DNA from: Saprospiraceae bacterium
GTDB taxonomy: Bacteria > Bacteroidota > Bacteroidia > Chitinophagales > Saprospiraceae
DNA: 32,959 nt
Assembly (NCBI GenBank): GCA_013001595.1
Contig: JABDMH010000040.1
Location: 1 to 32,959, forward strand
Direction: 5' to 3'
Below are positions 8,508 to 18,345 of this stretch, piece after piece. The notes beneath the pieces are model-generated. The model worked only from the letters and a program-made list of their open reading frames with translations, did no database searches and had not been told where the DNA came from. Every line of letters starts with the position of its first letter. The stretch's first letter is position 1. The position numbers and the translations under genes are program-made.

Positions 8508-9998
8508 ATGAAGAACAAAAAAAGTTTTTTCCAAATATTATTTACATCTGTTTTTATCCTGGTATTCTCATCCTCTTGCGAAGATGCTCTGGTTGAGGAT
8601 CCAAGAACATTCCTTTCGCAAGAGACCGTATTTTCATCTAAGGCTGGAGCCGTGTCGGCTACCCTAGGCATTTATGAGCCATTTCGCGAAAACAACCTCT
8701 ATGGCTGGTGGCTACTGGGAAATTTAGAATTTTGGTCGGACTATATTTTTGGCAGAGGTAGTCAAGCCAATGCCAGCCTTTATCAATTGGCTTCTCGCGG
8801 GATCGGCCGTGTTGGTAACATCTGGAGAGGTGGATATAGTGTCATCAATCGGGCGAATATTGTAATTCAGCAATTGAATGAGAAGGATATTCCCGGCATT
8901 GATGCTACCTTAAAAACTGAGCTATTGGCAGAAGCCAGATTTCTACGGGCGTTTAGTTATTTTCATCTCGTGCGGTTATTTGGTGATTGCCCCATCCGCA
9001 CTGAGCCTGAGCTAGACATAGCGCAGTTGGCCATATCCAGATCTCCTGAAGCGGAAGTCTACAATACCATTTTGGCTGATCTCAACTTTGCTGAAGCGAA
9101 TCTACCCAATGTAGGCTACAACGATGGTCGGGCTACCAGATGGTCGGCTAGCGGCTTATTATCCATCGTTTATCTGACCAGATCTCAATGGAATGAGGCG
9201 GCAGCTAAAGCCAAAGAGATCATGGATAGTGGCCTTTTTAGCTTAGTCGAAGTGCAAGTGCCTGAAGATTTTCAGAAGATATTTGGCCCTGATGTAGTTA
9301 CACATTCGGAGGAGATTTTTTCTTTAAAACATGCCCGGATACAAGGACTGGAATTTGAGCCGCTCTGGTTGATGCATCGATCTGGATCTGGGTATTCTTT
9401 AGGGGGAAATGCATTTGCATGGTATGGAAATCCCGACTCCTGGTTGGGTGATTGGATGGCTGAAATTGGAGGACCTGATCTACGTACCACGGATTGGATG
9501 TATAACGGACCAGACGATGAGCAATTCCTGAGCGCTGAGATTCCCATGCTATTCAAGAAATTTCGTGATACCGAATCTGATTTGCCTGGGAATGACTTTC
9601 CCATTGTCAGATATACAGAGATCCTTCTGATCTACGCTGAAGCTACCAGCCAAGCAAATGGGGGGCCTACGCCAGATGCCTATGAAGCAGCAAATATGGT
9701 TAGGCGTCGGGCCTATGGTCTACCCCTCGACATGCCTAGTACGGAGACAGACCTGGCTACTGGTCTGAGTGCGGCAGAATTTCAAGATGAAATCCTCTTG
9801 GAAAGGGCTAAGGAATTTGTAATGGAAGGCAAGAGATGGTACGATTTACTCCGAACTGGAAAGACCTTAGAGGTAATCCAGGCTGCCGGACCCTTGAAGG
9901 CTGCAATACAGGAGAAACATCTCAAGTGGCCCATTCCCAGCGAAGAGATTGACAATAATGAAGGAATGACTCAAACAGATCAAAATCCTGGGTGGTAA
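8508..9998 (+). CDS. susD-like: SusD/RagB-like nutrient-binding lipoprotein
   Basis: This 496-residue outer-membrane lipoprotein forms the lid of the SusC transporter and binds substrate. It has a type II signal peptide with the lipid-attachment cysteine at residue 24 (FSSSC). The SusD fold is shown by the early FLSQETVF motif, the LLAEARFLRAFSYFHLVRLFGD helix region around 145-165, and the C-terminal ERAKEFVMEGKRWYDLLRTG segment. The length is typical. The gene partner and order are canonical, and a strong hairpin follows, so the pair probably ends a transcript. Confidence 0.96.
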   Translation: MKNKKSFFQILFTSVFILVFSSSCEDALVEDPRTFLSQETVFSSKAGAVSATLGIYEPFRENNLYGWWLLGNLEFWSDYIFGRGSQANASLYQLASRGIGRVGNIWRGGYSVINRANIVIQQLNEKDIPGIDATLKTELLAEARFLRAFSYFHLVRLFGDCPIRTEPELDIAQLAISRSPEAEVYNTILADLNFAEANLPNVGYNDGRATRWSASGLLSIVYLTRSQWNEAAAKAKEIMDSGLFSLVEVQVPEDFQKIFGPDVVTHSEEIFSLKHARIQGLEFEPLWLMHRSGSGYSLGGNAFAWYGNPDSWLGDWMAEIGGPDLRTTDWMYNGPDDEQFLSAEIPMLFKKFRDTESDLPGNDFPIVRYTEILLIYAEATSQANGGPTPDAYEAANMVRRRAYGLPLDMPSTETDLATGLSAAEFQDEILLERAKEFVMEGKRWYDLLRTGKTLEVIQAAGPLKAAIQEKHLKWPIPSEEIDNNEGMTQTDQNPGW

Positions 9999-10323
9999 TA
10001 AATGCTATTGGAGTTACAGGTCACTGATTAAAGTTATCTGGACCTGTAACTTTTCTTCTGATGGTTATAAGTATGCCGTATTAATTGAGAATAAGATTTA
10101 GGAGTGGATAGATACAAAGTACACTGAGGATTCGATCCTTTACGTATGGGAGGACTACTTGCCTTTGAAGGCATCATCTAAAACAAAGATGCATGCTCTT
10201 CATCTGTGACCTTTCATAGGTCGGTTTAATAAACAATCTGGGCAAGGACTTTTTTTCTGATTTATAAAGGAAGATGGTAGGATTGTATTCAACTATTTTC
10301 TGGAGTCAAAGCACTGGAGTATA
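9999..10323 (+). other. Intergenic region after susD
   Basis: This 325-base gap separates the transport genes from the enzyme block. It holds the terminator-like hairpin at 10012-10055 and two further small inverted repeats, TGCCTT/AAGGCA (10160-10173) and GACCT/AGGTC (10208-10222). No gene is seen. A promoter for the enzyme block probably lies in the last 100 bases, but it does not match a consensus I can defend. Confidence 0.5.
10012..10055 (+). terminator. Hairpin terminator after susD
   Basis: AGTTACAGGTC (10012-10022) pairs perfectly with GACCTGTAACT (10041-10051) around an 18-base loop, followed by TTTC. The stem of 11 bp is strong but the T run is short, so partial termination is plausible. 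Confidence 0.6.
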
Positions 10324-11823
10324 ATGGCAAAAAAAACACGCCGAAAATTTGTTCAATATTCTGCCTTAGCCGCCTTGATATCTTCTTGGGGTTTTACTTT
10401 TCCGACATCCAGAGAGGGGTTCAAAAATGATGGCGATCGATCGCCCTCGACATATCAATTCTCCCGTGAGATCCCCATAGACGATTCATATGATGTCGTT
10501 GTTGCGGGTGGAGGACCAGCTGGCTCTGCAGCTGCTATATGCGCAGGAAGATTGGGTGCTAAGGTATTATTACTTGAAGCGACTGGTTGCCTGGGAGGTA
10601 TGGGCACCTCAGGTCTGGTAACCGCATTCGATCCCATGAGCAATGGAGAAACGATGCTAGTAGGTGGATTTATGCGAGAATTAGTAGACACCATGTATAA
10701 AAGGGGCTTTTTAGGGCCTAGGGAAACACCTGAAGTATATACAAGAAAATATCACCATTGGACAGCGTTCCAGGCCGAAGGGCTAAAACTATTATTGGAT
10801 GAATTTACTGTAGAAGCTGGTGTAGAAGTGCGCTTTTTTACCAGGGCGGTCGATGCAGATGTGGATAAGGATGCAAAAAGGGTTAATGGCGTAGTAATCA
10901 ATAATGTTGAAGGATTTCGATACATCAAAGCTAAAACCTTCATCGACTGTACCGGAGATGCCGTTTTTGCGGATTTATGTGGTGTACAATGTCGTGAAGC
11001 CGGAAGGGATACGCCTAAAATAATGCCAGCAACCCTGCCATCCTATTTTGCCAATATTGAGTGGGAAAATGCTACCCGGGTCGGAACCGAGCATCCCATC
11101 TTGTTAAAAGCGATTGAAGATGGGCATTTCACCCATACCGACAGACATCTACCGGGTATGTCTCCAATTAGTAAAACCATGGGATATTTAAATGGAGGGC
11201 ATGTTTTTGGCCTAAATGCATTACGATGTAAAAGCCTTAGTGAGGGTATGATGTTGGGAAGAAAGATTGCTCAAGAGTATTTTTCTTTTTTTAAAAAATA
11301 TGTCCCGGGCTTTGAGAATATAGAGCATGCCACTACGGCTTCTGTTATGGGCGTTAGGGAGTCAAGAAGAGTTGTGGGCGAATACGAATTGGATTTTGAT
11401 GATTACATATCCAAAAGGGAATTTCCTGATCAAATTGGGATTTTCAATAAGGCAGTGGATATCCATGCATATGATGATTCTTTGGAAGAATTTAATCGAT
11501 ATAAAAAAGCCTATGAAGATACCGGCAGGCTAAAACCTGGAGAACAATTCGGAATCCCTTATGCCATCTTGGTTCCGAAAGGGTGGTCCAATCTTTGGGT
11601 AGCAGGAAGGTGTAGTTCGAGTGATGTCAAAGTACACGGATCTATTCGTGTGCAACCCGCAGCATCAATGATGGGACAAGCAGCAGGTACGGCAGCAGTG
11701 CAGTCTATCAGCACAGGACAGCCTGGCAACGATTTAAATACCAGCCAGTTAGTTACTACCCTAAGAAAATGGAACGCCAATCTACCTCAAGCTTCACTTA
11801 GTAAGGAAATGACGCGGGCATGA
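10324..11823 (+). CDS. Tat-exported FAD-dependent oxidoreductase (FAD_oxidored family)
   Basis: This 499-residue flavoprotein is probably periplasmic. Its N-terminus carries a twin-arginine export signal (KKTRRKF followed by a hydrophobic stretch to about residue 25). The Rossmann FAD motif GGGPAG is at about 62-67, followed by the GCLGGMGTSG signature of PF12831-type oxidoreductases. A further motif FIDCTGDAVFADLCG marks the FAD domain, and a C-terminal FAD-contacting region reads IRVQPAASMMGQAAGTAA. Electron donor and acceptor are unknown. The stop codon overlaps the next start (ATGA), so it is translationally coupled to a protein with an FMN-attachment-like motif. That suggests the two exchange electrons (inference). 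Confidence 0.88.
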   Translation: MAKKTRRKFVQYSALAALISSWGFTFPTSREGFKNDGDRSPSTYQFSREIPIDDSYDVVVAGGGPAGSAAAICAGRLGAKVLLLEATGCLGGMGTSGLVTAFDPMSNGETMLVGGFMRELVDTMYKRGFLGPRETPEVYTRKYHHWTAFQAEGLKLLLDEFTVEAGVEVRFFTRAVDADVDKDAKRVNGVVINNVEGFRYIKAKTFIDCTGDAVFADLCGVQCREAGRDTPKIMPATLPSYFANIEWENATRVGTEHPILLKAIEDGHFTHTDRHLPGMSPISKTMGYLNGGHVFGLNALRCKSLSEGMMLGRKIAQEYFSFFKKYVPGFENIEHATTASVMGVRESRRVVGEYELDFDDYISKREFPDQIGIFNKAVDIHAYDDSLEEFNRYKKAYEDTGRLKPGEQFGIPYAILVPKGWSNLWVAGRCSSSDVKVHGSIRVQPAASMMGQAAGTAAVQSISTGQPGNDLNTSQLVTTLRKWNANLPQASLSKEMTRA

Positions 11824-12851
11824 GATTATTATTGGCATTCCTACTACTGACATTCTCTTTAGTTCCTCTGTCCATTATATTTGGACAGACGAAACAGTCA
11901 TTGGACGTATCTAGTTTTGCTATTGAAAAGGAACAGGCCATCAACCAATCGGCCTTTACATATTCCAGGACTGATACATTCTCCTACGATTTGAAAATGG
12001 TATTGGATGCTAAAGAGATCCCCAAATTTTACTACACTGAATTGATCACTCCCGTTTGTGAAACTGGCCAGTGTCATCTGGTCGCCATCAAAGTCTTCTG
12101 GGACTTAGTGGGCAGTTATCTGCGGTTCGAGTTGCCAGCAGACCGGGTTCTGACAAAACTAGATCATAAACATTTTGAAATCGCGGATTACGATAAGCTC
12201 GACCGCATTCTGGATGATCCACAGTGGCCCCTGGCCAGCTATCCACTCCAACAACTCATTGTCGATAGTACTCAGCAAAAAATAGACGATGAGATAGATG
12301 CCTATACAGGTGCTACCGCCCCATTTGTCAGAAAACAGGACAACATTCCAGGCGCCTTATATACGATATATACGCTCTGGGAATTTGTATACGATGAATT
12401 CATCGTCGGAAAACTCTATAATCACACTAGGAAGATGATCGCTGCCGGCCAAATTGATATGGAGGATCTTTTGGGAAGCAAGAATAAGAACTATTGGAGA
12501 TGGGCAGTGGAATTACTCCAGGATGCCACAGTCGAAGACAACCTATATCCGTATCTATGGACCATCATGAGAAAGGGAGACCAGTACTTGTGCTACGAAA
12601 CGCTCCATTTGATAGAAGTCAGAAATACTGTCGTACTAAGAGACCTCTGGCAACTATTCCAGGATGTTGCGATCGAAAAAAAGAGGGACATTATTGGTAA
12701 GATGGAAGAAGGTCCAGTTGATGACTTAATGCTCATACAAATGTTGGAATACCTCCGCAAAGCCGATGACCCGATGGAGCAATTGATATTAAAGAAATAC
12801 CTTAGGAATAAGAAGACCCTTGTACAGAGTGGTGGTCAGTGTCGTGGATGA
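11820..12851 (+). CDS. Secreted FMN-binding-like protein (DxxTGAT motif)
   Basis: This 343-residue exported protein has a signal peptide of about 23 residues and is probably a covalent flavin carrier. Residues 160-166 read DAYTGAT, matching the D-x-x-[ST]-G-A-T site where ApbE-type transferases attach FMN to a threonine in RnfG/NqrC-type domains; Thr166 would be the attachment residue. A cysteine pair, CETGQC at 80-85, followed by WDLVGSY and TKLDHKHF motifs, is conserved in its paralog at 20430. The C-terminal third is helical and may form degenerate HEAT-like repeats. It overlaps the preceding FAD oxidoreductase gene by four bases. No ApbE gene is in this window. Flavinylation is inferred from the motif; overall similarity to known FMN_bind domains is weak by eye. 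Confidence 0.62.
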   Translation: MRLLLAFLLLTFSLVPLSIIFGQTKQSLDVSSFAIEKEQAINQSAFTYSRTDTFSYDLKMVLDAKEIPKFYYTELITPVCETGQCHLVAIKVFWDLVGSYLRFELPADRVLTKLDHKHFEIADYDKLDRILDDPQWPLASYPLQQLIVDSTQQKIDDEIDAYTGATAPFVRKQDNIPGALYTIYTLWEFVYDEFIVGKLYNHTRKMIAAGQIDMEDLLGSKNKNYWRWAVELLQDATVEDNLYPYLWTIMRKGDQYLCYETLHLIEVRNTVVLRDLWQLFQDVAIEKKRDIIGKMEEGPVDDLMLIQMLEYLRKADDPMEQLILKKYLRNKKTLVQSGGQCRG

Positions 12852-12888
12852 ATTGCAACACTGGACCGGACGAATGAAAAGCTAGGAA

Positions 12889-14418
12889 ATGAAGACTGAT
12901 AGCCAAAACGCTACTAGATTTTGTTTACCATGGTTGATCTGTGGGATTTTCATCCTGTGCGGATGCCAACCCCCTAAACCAGCGGTACGTCCGAATATCG
13001 TTGTTTTATTGGTCGATGACCTGGGATATGGTGATCTACGATGTTACAATACCAACTCTCTAGTCCCCACACCGCATCTAGATCGACTCGCGAGCCAAGG
13101 TATGCGCTTTACCAGGGCCTATTGCCCGGTCGCCGTTTGCTCACCCACGCGTTATGCCCTGATGACCGGTCAATATCCCTTTCGCAGTTGGAGGAAAAGC
13201 GGTGTGATGAGAAATTATGAACCGTCAATGATAGATTCGTCGCTGGTCACTTTGCCGGAGATGTTGCAGGATGCTGGTTACAATACAGCTGGATTTGGCA
13301 AGTGGCACTTAGGAACAACTTTTCCAACTTTAGATGGTAAGGACCCTGCCGGCTATGGCCAGTTTCGGGCCGATGACAATGGCGCCAATCTCGATCTGCA
13401 GCAGCCTGTCTCTGATAGCCCAATGGATCATGGATTCGATCGCTGGCTGGGCTTTAGTTGTGCCAGCGAGTGCTGGATTTTTGATCAGAGAGAGATCATT
13501 GCCGCCATCGGACATGACCTGTACACGATCGAAGCTACGCCAAATAAGGAGCACATCCAGGATATTCCGCTACAGGATTATTTACCATACATCACTGACC
13601 AAACACTTGCCTATTTGGATCAGACTGCTTCCCAAGACGATCCGTTCTTTCTGTATTTTGCTCCTTATGTACCCCACATTCCACTGGCAGTTAGTGAGGA
13701 GTTTAGGGGGAAGACTGATGGCGGTCTCTACGGTGATTACGTGCATGAACTAGATCATTACATCGGTTTATTACTTCGCAAGTTGGATGAACTCAAAATT
13801 GCAGACAATACCATCGTGATTTTTGCCAGCGATAATGGTTCTCAATTTCGGGCCACCAGTAAGGCGATGGACTTGACCAAGGCTTCAAATAGTCCGAATG
13901 ACGTGGTTTCGCCTACAAATGCGGAAGATGTACATCAACCCAATGCGCCGCTACGTGGAACCAAATGGACGGTATATGAAGGGGGAGTACGCACGCCCAT
14001 GATCATAAGATGGCCTAAACAAGTTGCGGCGGGATCAAAAGCTGATCAGATTTTTGGACTCCATGACTGGATGGCAAGCTTGGCCGCGATGCTGAAGTAT
14101 GACATCCCTCCAGGATCGGCACTAGATAGCAAAGATCAACTCTCTGTTTTTACGGGGACTGATCTCCCAATCCGAAATGAAATCGTCGTTAGGGCTGGGA
14201 ATCGAATATATGGACTGATAGAACAAAACTGGAAGTTTATCGATCGCCGCACCGATAGCAAATGGACGGATGAAGATGTTTCAGGTGAATTATACAATTT
14301 GGCGGTGGATGTAGAGGAAAGTAATAATCTCTTTAAAAGCCACCCAGATGTCGTGGTCCGCATGAGGAAAAAATTGGAGCGTACACTCGCTGGTCAAGAT
14401 GATTTAAATGCTGAATAA
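12889..14418 (+). CDS. Formylglycine-dependent sulfatase lipoprotein
   Basis: This 509-residue S1-family sulfatase hydrolyses a sulfate ester on an unidentified substrate. It has a lipoprotein signal with cysteine 26 (ILCGC), so it is probably membrane-anchored and periplasmic or surface-facing. Metal-binding DD is at 43-44. The formylglycine signature CSPTR starts at Cys84, whose oxidation needs a maturation enzyme not present here. GKWHLG supplies Lys138 and His140, SDNG supplies further metal ligands, and the late lysine lies in the KWTVYEGGVRTPMI segment. All key catalytic residues are present and the length is normal. AGGA sits just upstream of the ATG. Its stop overlaps the next start by one base (TAATG), so it is cotranslated with the following FAD oxidoreductase. 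Confidence 0.95.
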   Translation: MKTDSQNATRFCLPWLICGIFILCGCQPPKPAVRPNIVVLLVDDLGYGDLRCYNTNSLVPTPHLDRLASQGMRFTRAYCPVAVCSPTRYALMTGQYPFRSWRKSGVMRNYEPSMIDSSLVTLPEMLQDAGYNTAGFGKWHLGTTFPTLDGKDPAGYGQFRADDNGANLDLQQPVSDSPMDHGFDRWLGFSCASECWIFDQREIIAAIGHDLYTIEATPNKEHIQDIPLQDYLPYITDQTLAYLDQTASQDDPFFLYFAPYVPHIPLAVSEEFRGKTDGGLYGDYVHELDHYIGLLLRKLDELKIADNTIVIFASDNGSQFRATSKAMDLTKASNSPNDVVSPTNAEDVHQPNAPLRGTKWTVYEGGVRTPMIIRWPKQVAAGSKADQIFGLHDWMASLAAMLKYDIPPGSALDSKDQLSVFTGTDLPIRNEIVVRAGNRIYGLIEQNWKFIDRRTDSKWTDEDVSGELYNLAVDVEESNNLFKSHPDVVVRMRKKLERTLAGQDDLNAE

Positions 14419-16178
14419 TGCCTAGACAACCAAGTAGTAAAAGTGGGTTCGCGCATCGTCGCGATTTTCTGAGAGATGCATCATTAGCACTTTCAGGTGT
14501 GCTATTATGTAATTCTAACATTGCTGCAGCTAAAAAGCCCATCCTACCACAGGTAGGGGTAGATCGGTCGACATTGATGGGGGCGCTCCCTACACTTCAA
14601 TATGATGTCGTGGTTTATGGTGGTACTGCTGCAGGTGTGATGGCGGCATATGCGACTAAGATGTATGGCTTGCATACCTTGCTGATTGAGCCGGGTCGAC
14701 ATATTGGTGGTATGACCTCTGGCGGGCTGGGCGCCACAGATACGGGTGGTGAAGACGAATACATAACTGGACTTTCCCAGGAATTCTACTTACGACTTGG
14801 TCAATATTACGGTCAGCAAGGTCCGGTATATCGATTTGAACCTCATGTCGCCGAATTGATACTTAAAGAATACCTGGATGAGGCGGGAGTGGAAGTACTC
14901 TTTTCAAGAAGACTACAGGCCGTAGAGACAGAAAACGACAGCATCAATTCAATGACACTGGCATACTCAGAAGACGCATCCAAGCAGGCAGTACAAGTGT
15001 CGGCTTATCAGTTCATTGATGCCACCTATGAGGGTGATCTAATGGCACAGTCTGGTGTATCCTATACGACCGGCCGAGAAAGCAACAGTATCTATCAAGA
15101 GATATACAATGGTGTAATTCCCGGGAGGGAAGCAGGGCCCTACGGAGAAACAGTGAGGACCAGAGAATGGGGCGCTGATGTAGATCCATATGTCGTACCC
15201 GGAAAGCCATCTTCGGGTCTGCTACCTGAGGTTAATGGCATTGGTCATGCAGCCATCGGTACCGGAGATGATAAGATCCAAGCCTATTGCTTCAGACTGT
15301 GCCTGACTCAGGATCGAAAAAACCAAATTCCACTGCAAGAACCGGAAGGATATGATCCGTATCGATATGAATTATTGGCGAGGTTGCAAGCACTTAAACC
15401 ATGGACAAGGCTGAGAAATGGATTTAACATAGCTATGATGCCCAATGGAAAAACGGACATTAATAATTATGGGCTGGTGGGCTTCTCCTCGAATTATGTG
15501 GGCGGAAATTATGATTATCCGGAAGGCGATTATTTGACCAGATCGGAAGTTTGGCAAGCGCATAAAGTATATCAACAGGGGCTGTGGTGGTTCCTAGGTA
15601 CTGATGAGCGGGTTCCTAAAGTAGTAAGGGATGAAGTTCATAGCTGGGGTTACTGCCGTGACGAGTTTAGGAATACTCAAGGTTGGCCGCACCAACTCTA
15701 TATTCGGGAGGCTCGGCGCATGGTCAGTGATTTTGTCATGACGGAACACGAGTGCGTGGGCCATCGACCGGTCAGGGATGGCATTGCGAAAGGAGGGTAT
15801 GCCCTTGATTCGCACGTAGTGCAGCGGGTAGTTGTTAATGACCATGTGGAAAATGAAGGGAACATATCCGTCAAAGGATTTGACCCATATTTGATTTCTT
15901 ATCGATCCATCATTCCTAAAGAAGGCGAGATTGATAATTTATATGTTCCAGTCTGTGTATCAGCTTCACATGCCGCATATGGGTCGCTGAGGATGGAACC
16001 GGTCTTTATGGCATTGGGTCATGCGGCCGGAGTTGCCGCCTCCCTGGCTATGAAGAAGAGCAAGGCGGCACAACAAGTACCTGTGTCCAGCATTCAGGGA
16101 GAATTGCGAGATAATCCACTGGTTAATCGGAAAGTGCCTGATGGTTTGGCAGATATCTTATCTTTTCGTACAGAGTGA
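14418..16178 (+). CDS. Tat-exported FAD-dependent oxidoreductase, paralog 2
   Basis: This 586-residue flavoenzyme has a twin-arginine signal (HRRDFLRDASLALSG, Arg14-Arg15). The FAD motif GGTAAG is at about 68-73, followed by HIGGMTSGGLGATDTGG, the FAD_oxidored signature. [17 protein letters not shown] is a strongly conserved inner motif shared with the next two genes, as is YCFRLCLT. The C-terminal SYRSIIPKEGE and RMEPVFMALGHAAG close the FAD fold. Members of this family are often labelled xanthan lyase in databases, but nothing here supports a lyase. It is coupled to the upstream sulfatase by a one-base overlap. The substrate is unknown; the context suggests oxidation of a desulfated intermediate (inference). 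Confidence 0.88.
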   Translation: MPRQPSSKSGFAHRRDFLRDASLALSGVLLCNSNIAAAKKPILPQVGVDRSTLMGALPTLQYDVVVYGGTAAGVMAAYATKMYGLHTLLIEPGRHIGGMTSGGLGATDTGGEDEYITGLSQEFYLRLGQYYGQQGPVYRFEPHVAELILKEYLDEAGVEVLFSRRLQAVETENDSINSMTLAYSEDASKQAVQVSAYQFIDATYEGDLMAQSGVSYTTGRESNSIYQEIYNGVIPGREAGPYGETVRTREWGADVDPYVVPGKPSSGLLPEVNGIGHAAIGTGDDKIQAYCFRLCLTQDRKNQIPLQEPEGYDPYRYELLARLQALKPWTRLRNGFNIAMMPNGKTDINNYGLVGFSSNYVGGNYDYPEGDYLTRSEVWQAHKVYQQGLWWFLGTDERVPKVVRDEVHSWGYCRDEFRNTQGWPHQLYIREARRMVSDFVMTEHECVGHRPVRDGIAKGGYALDSHVVQRVVVNDHVENEGNISVKGFDPYLISYRSIIPKEGEIDNLYVPVCVSASHAAYGSLRMEPVFMALGHAAGVAASLAMKKSKAAQQVPVSSIQGELRDNPLVNRKVPDGLADILSFRTE

Positions 16179-16188
16179 TCAATCATTT

Positions 16189-16340
16189 ATTTTGAGTATT
16201 TGTGTAAAATGAGCGCATCGTCCATTTATTTTCTTGGTTTCTTACGGTTCTGTCGGGTGCAGATTTATTCACAGTATGCTCTGGTACTTTTTGCTGGGTT
16301 GATGTCAGAAGGTAGACCAGTTCAGACAAATACTCAAAAT
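16189..16340. repeat. 15-bp perfect inverted repeat flanking 122 bases
   Basis: ATTTTGAGTATTTGT (16189-16203) is the exact reverse complement of ACAAATACTCAAAAT (16326-16340). The pair brackets nearly the whole gap between two FAD oxidoreductase genes. It could close a structured RNA, act as an mRNA-stabilising or terminating stem, or be the ends of a very small mobile element. No target-site duplication is obvious. Confidence 0.6.
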
Positions 16341-16397
16341 CAGGAAAAATATTTATAGAAAAACGTGAAAAATCAATTAGCTTAATAATTTGAAACG

Positions 16398-18110
16398 ATG
16401 GTAAACAAACAAAGGAAATTCTCCGCTGCAATCAGTACCAAGACAGTGATTTGGTTGCATAAGTCAATCTTAGTCATTTCATTGGCGATGCTGGGCCTAG
16501 CAGCATGTCAAACTTCGAAACCTGTTGATGATCACACACACGAGGCGGACATCATCATCTATGGCGGTACGTCCGCAGCCGTAACTGCTGCGGTTCAAGC
16601 CAAGCGCATGAATAAGTCGGTCATCATGGTGTCGCCAGATGCTCACTTGGGCGGACTGTCAGCAGGGGGTCTAGGATATACGGACACGGGTAACAAAAGT
16701 GTGATTGGCGGCTTATCCCGAGAATTTTACCAGAAATTATACGATCACTATCAGACGGATGAAGCTTGGCAATGGCAGGAGCGAAGTGAGTATGGTAATA
16801 AAGGACAAGGCACGCCTGCCATTGATGGTGCTTTACGTACCATGTGGATATTCGAACCTCACGCTGCCGAGGAGGCATTTGAGGACTTCGTGAAAGAGCA
16901 TGAAATAACAGTACATAGAGATGAATGGCTGGATAGATCGGACGGTGTCACGGTTGAGGATGGACGCATCGTTTCCATAATGACCTTGAGTGGGAAGACC
17001 TACCAAGGAAAAATGTTTGTCGATGCCACCTACGAAGGCGATCTCATGGCGGCAGCCGGTGTGAGCTATCACGTAGGTAGAGAAGCCAATAGCGTCTATG
17101 ATGAGGAATGGAATGGAGTTCAAGTTGGGGTATTGCACCACGGTCATTGGTTTCATGAAGATATTGATCCATATAAAATACCAGGTGATCCTGCTAGTGG
17201 GCTGCTTCCCAAAATTTCTGGTGAAGATCCCGGTAAAAAGGGTGAGGGCGATGATAAAATTCAGGCGTATTGTTTTCGAATGTGCCTAAGCAACCATCCG
17301 GACAATCGGGTGCCATTTCCCAAACCTGAAAATTACGACCCCTACAACTACGAGTTGCTGGCACGCGTCTACGAGAAAGGATGGGATGGTACCTTTAGAA
17401 AATTTGATCCCATTCCCAATCGCAAGACCGATACGAATAATCATGGACCATTTAGTACGGACAATATTGGCATGAATTACGATTATCCGGAAGCCAGTTA
17501 CGAACGGCGGAGAGAAATCATTGAGGAGCATGAAAATTACCAGAAGGGCTTCATGTATTTTATTGCAAATGATCCACGGGTACCCGAAGACGTACAAAAA
17601 GAGATGAACACTTGGGGCTTGGCGAAGGATGAATTTGTTGATAATGGAAATTGGCCTCATCAAATATATGTGCGCGAAGCTAGGAGGATGATTGGACCTT
17701 TCGTGATGACTGAAAATGAAGTGCTGGCGAAAAAACCGGTCCCCCAACCTGTTGGTATGGGGTCATATACCATGGACTCTCACAATATTCAACGCTATGT
17801 GAAGCCCGATGGCTATGTGCAGAATGAGGGAGACATCGGTGTGAAGGTGCCGAGACCTTATCAAATAGATTACCGTTCATTGATACCTAAGAAGGCAGAA
17901 TGCGAGAATCTAGTGGTGCCGGTCTGTGTGTCTAGTTCGCATATTGCATTTGGCTCCATCCGTATGGAACCCGTATTTATGATCTTGGGTCAAAGTGCAG
18001 CAACAGCTGCTGCTATGGCCATTGATCAGCAAATAGCTGTACAAGACTTGGCCTATAGTGAGCTTGAGAAAAAATTATTGACTGACGGTCAGGTGTTGCA
18101 AAATAAATAA
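16398..18110 (+). CDS. FAD-dependent oxidoreductase lipoprotein, paralog 3
   Basis: This 570-residue flavoenzyme is closely related to the genes on either side. Instead of a Tat signal it has a lipoprotein signal ending at Cys37 (LAAC), so it should be lipid-anchored. The dinucleotide motif is GGTSAA at about 56-61, lacking the final glycine of the usual pattern. HLGGLSAGGLGYTDTG follows, then [30 protein letters not shown], and the C-terminal [16 protein letters not shown]. The long identical stretches with paralog 4 imply a fairly recent tandem duplication. The enzyme's substrate is unknown. Confidence 0.88.
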   Translation: MVNKQRKFSAAISTKTVIWLHKSILVISLAMLGLAACQTSKPVDDHTHEADIIIYGGTSAAVTAAVQAKRMNKSVIMVSPDAHLGGLSAGGLGYTDTGNKSVIGGLSREFYQKLYDHYQTDEAWQWQERSEYGNKGQGTPAIDGALRTMWIFEPHAAEEAFEDFVKEHEITVHRDEWLDRSDGVTVEDGRIVSIMTLSGKTYQGKMFVDATYEGDLMAAAGVSYHVGREANSVYDEEWNGVQVGVLHHGHWFHEDIDPYKIPGDPASGLLPKISGEDPGKKGEGDDKIQAYCFRMCLSNHPDNRVPFPKPENYDPYNYELLARVYEKGWDGTFRKFDPIPNRKTDTNNHGPFSTDNIGMNYDYPEASYERRREIIEEHENYQKGFMYFIANDPRVPEDVQKEMNTWGLAKDEFVDNGNWPHQIYVREARRMIGPFVMTENEVLAKKPVPQPVGMGSYTMDSHNIQRYVKPDGYVQNEGDIGVKVPRPYQIDYRSLIPKKAECENLVVPVCVSSSHIAFGSIRMEPVFMILGQSAATAAAMAIDQQIAVQDLAYSELEKKLLTDGQVLQNK

Positions 18111-18345
18111 AGGGTTGCCATATGGATTCCTTCATAAAGCGAATGTTTATTGAGAGAATATCAAGATATATTAATCATACACTGGTGAATGTACATGATT
18201 ATTAATTGTATATTTTGAGTTGATGAGTTTTTTGCAGGAATCAATAGCTGGTTTTCGAATAGATTTAGGGTTTTTCCGGAGTAACCCAATATTTTTAATG
18301 ACCTCTATTAATCTAATTTCAGTTTTCTAATTATTGAACATATTT

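Noticed and set aside
10160-10222. Two short hairpins upstream of the first FAD oxidoreductase as a riboswitch
   Set aside because: The stems are only 5-6 bp and match no riboswitch core I know, including FMN, whose conserved elements are absent.
16183-16431. Minus-strand frame of 82 codons in the gap between FAD paralogs
   Set aside because: It overlaps the inverted repeat and the start of the next gene and has no recognisable feature.
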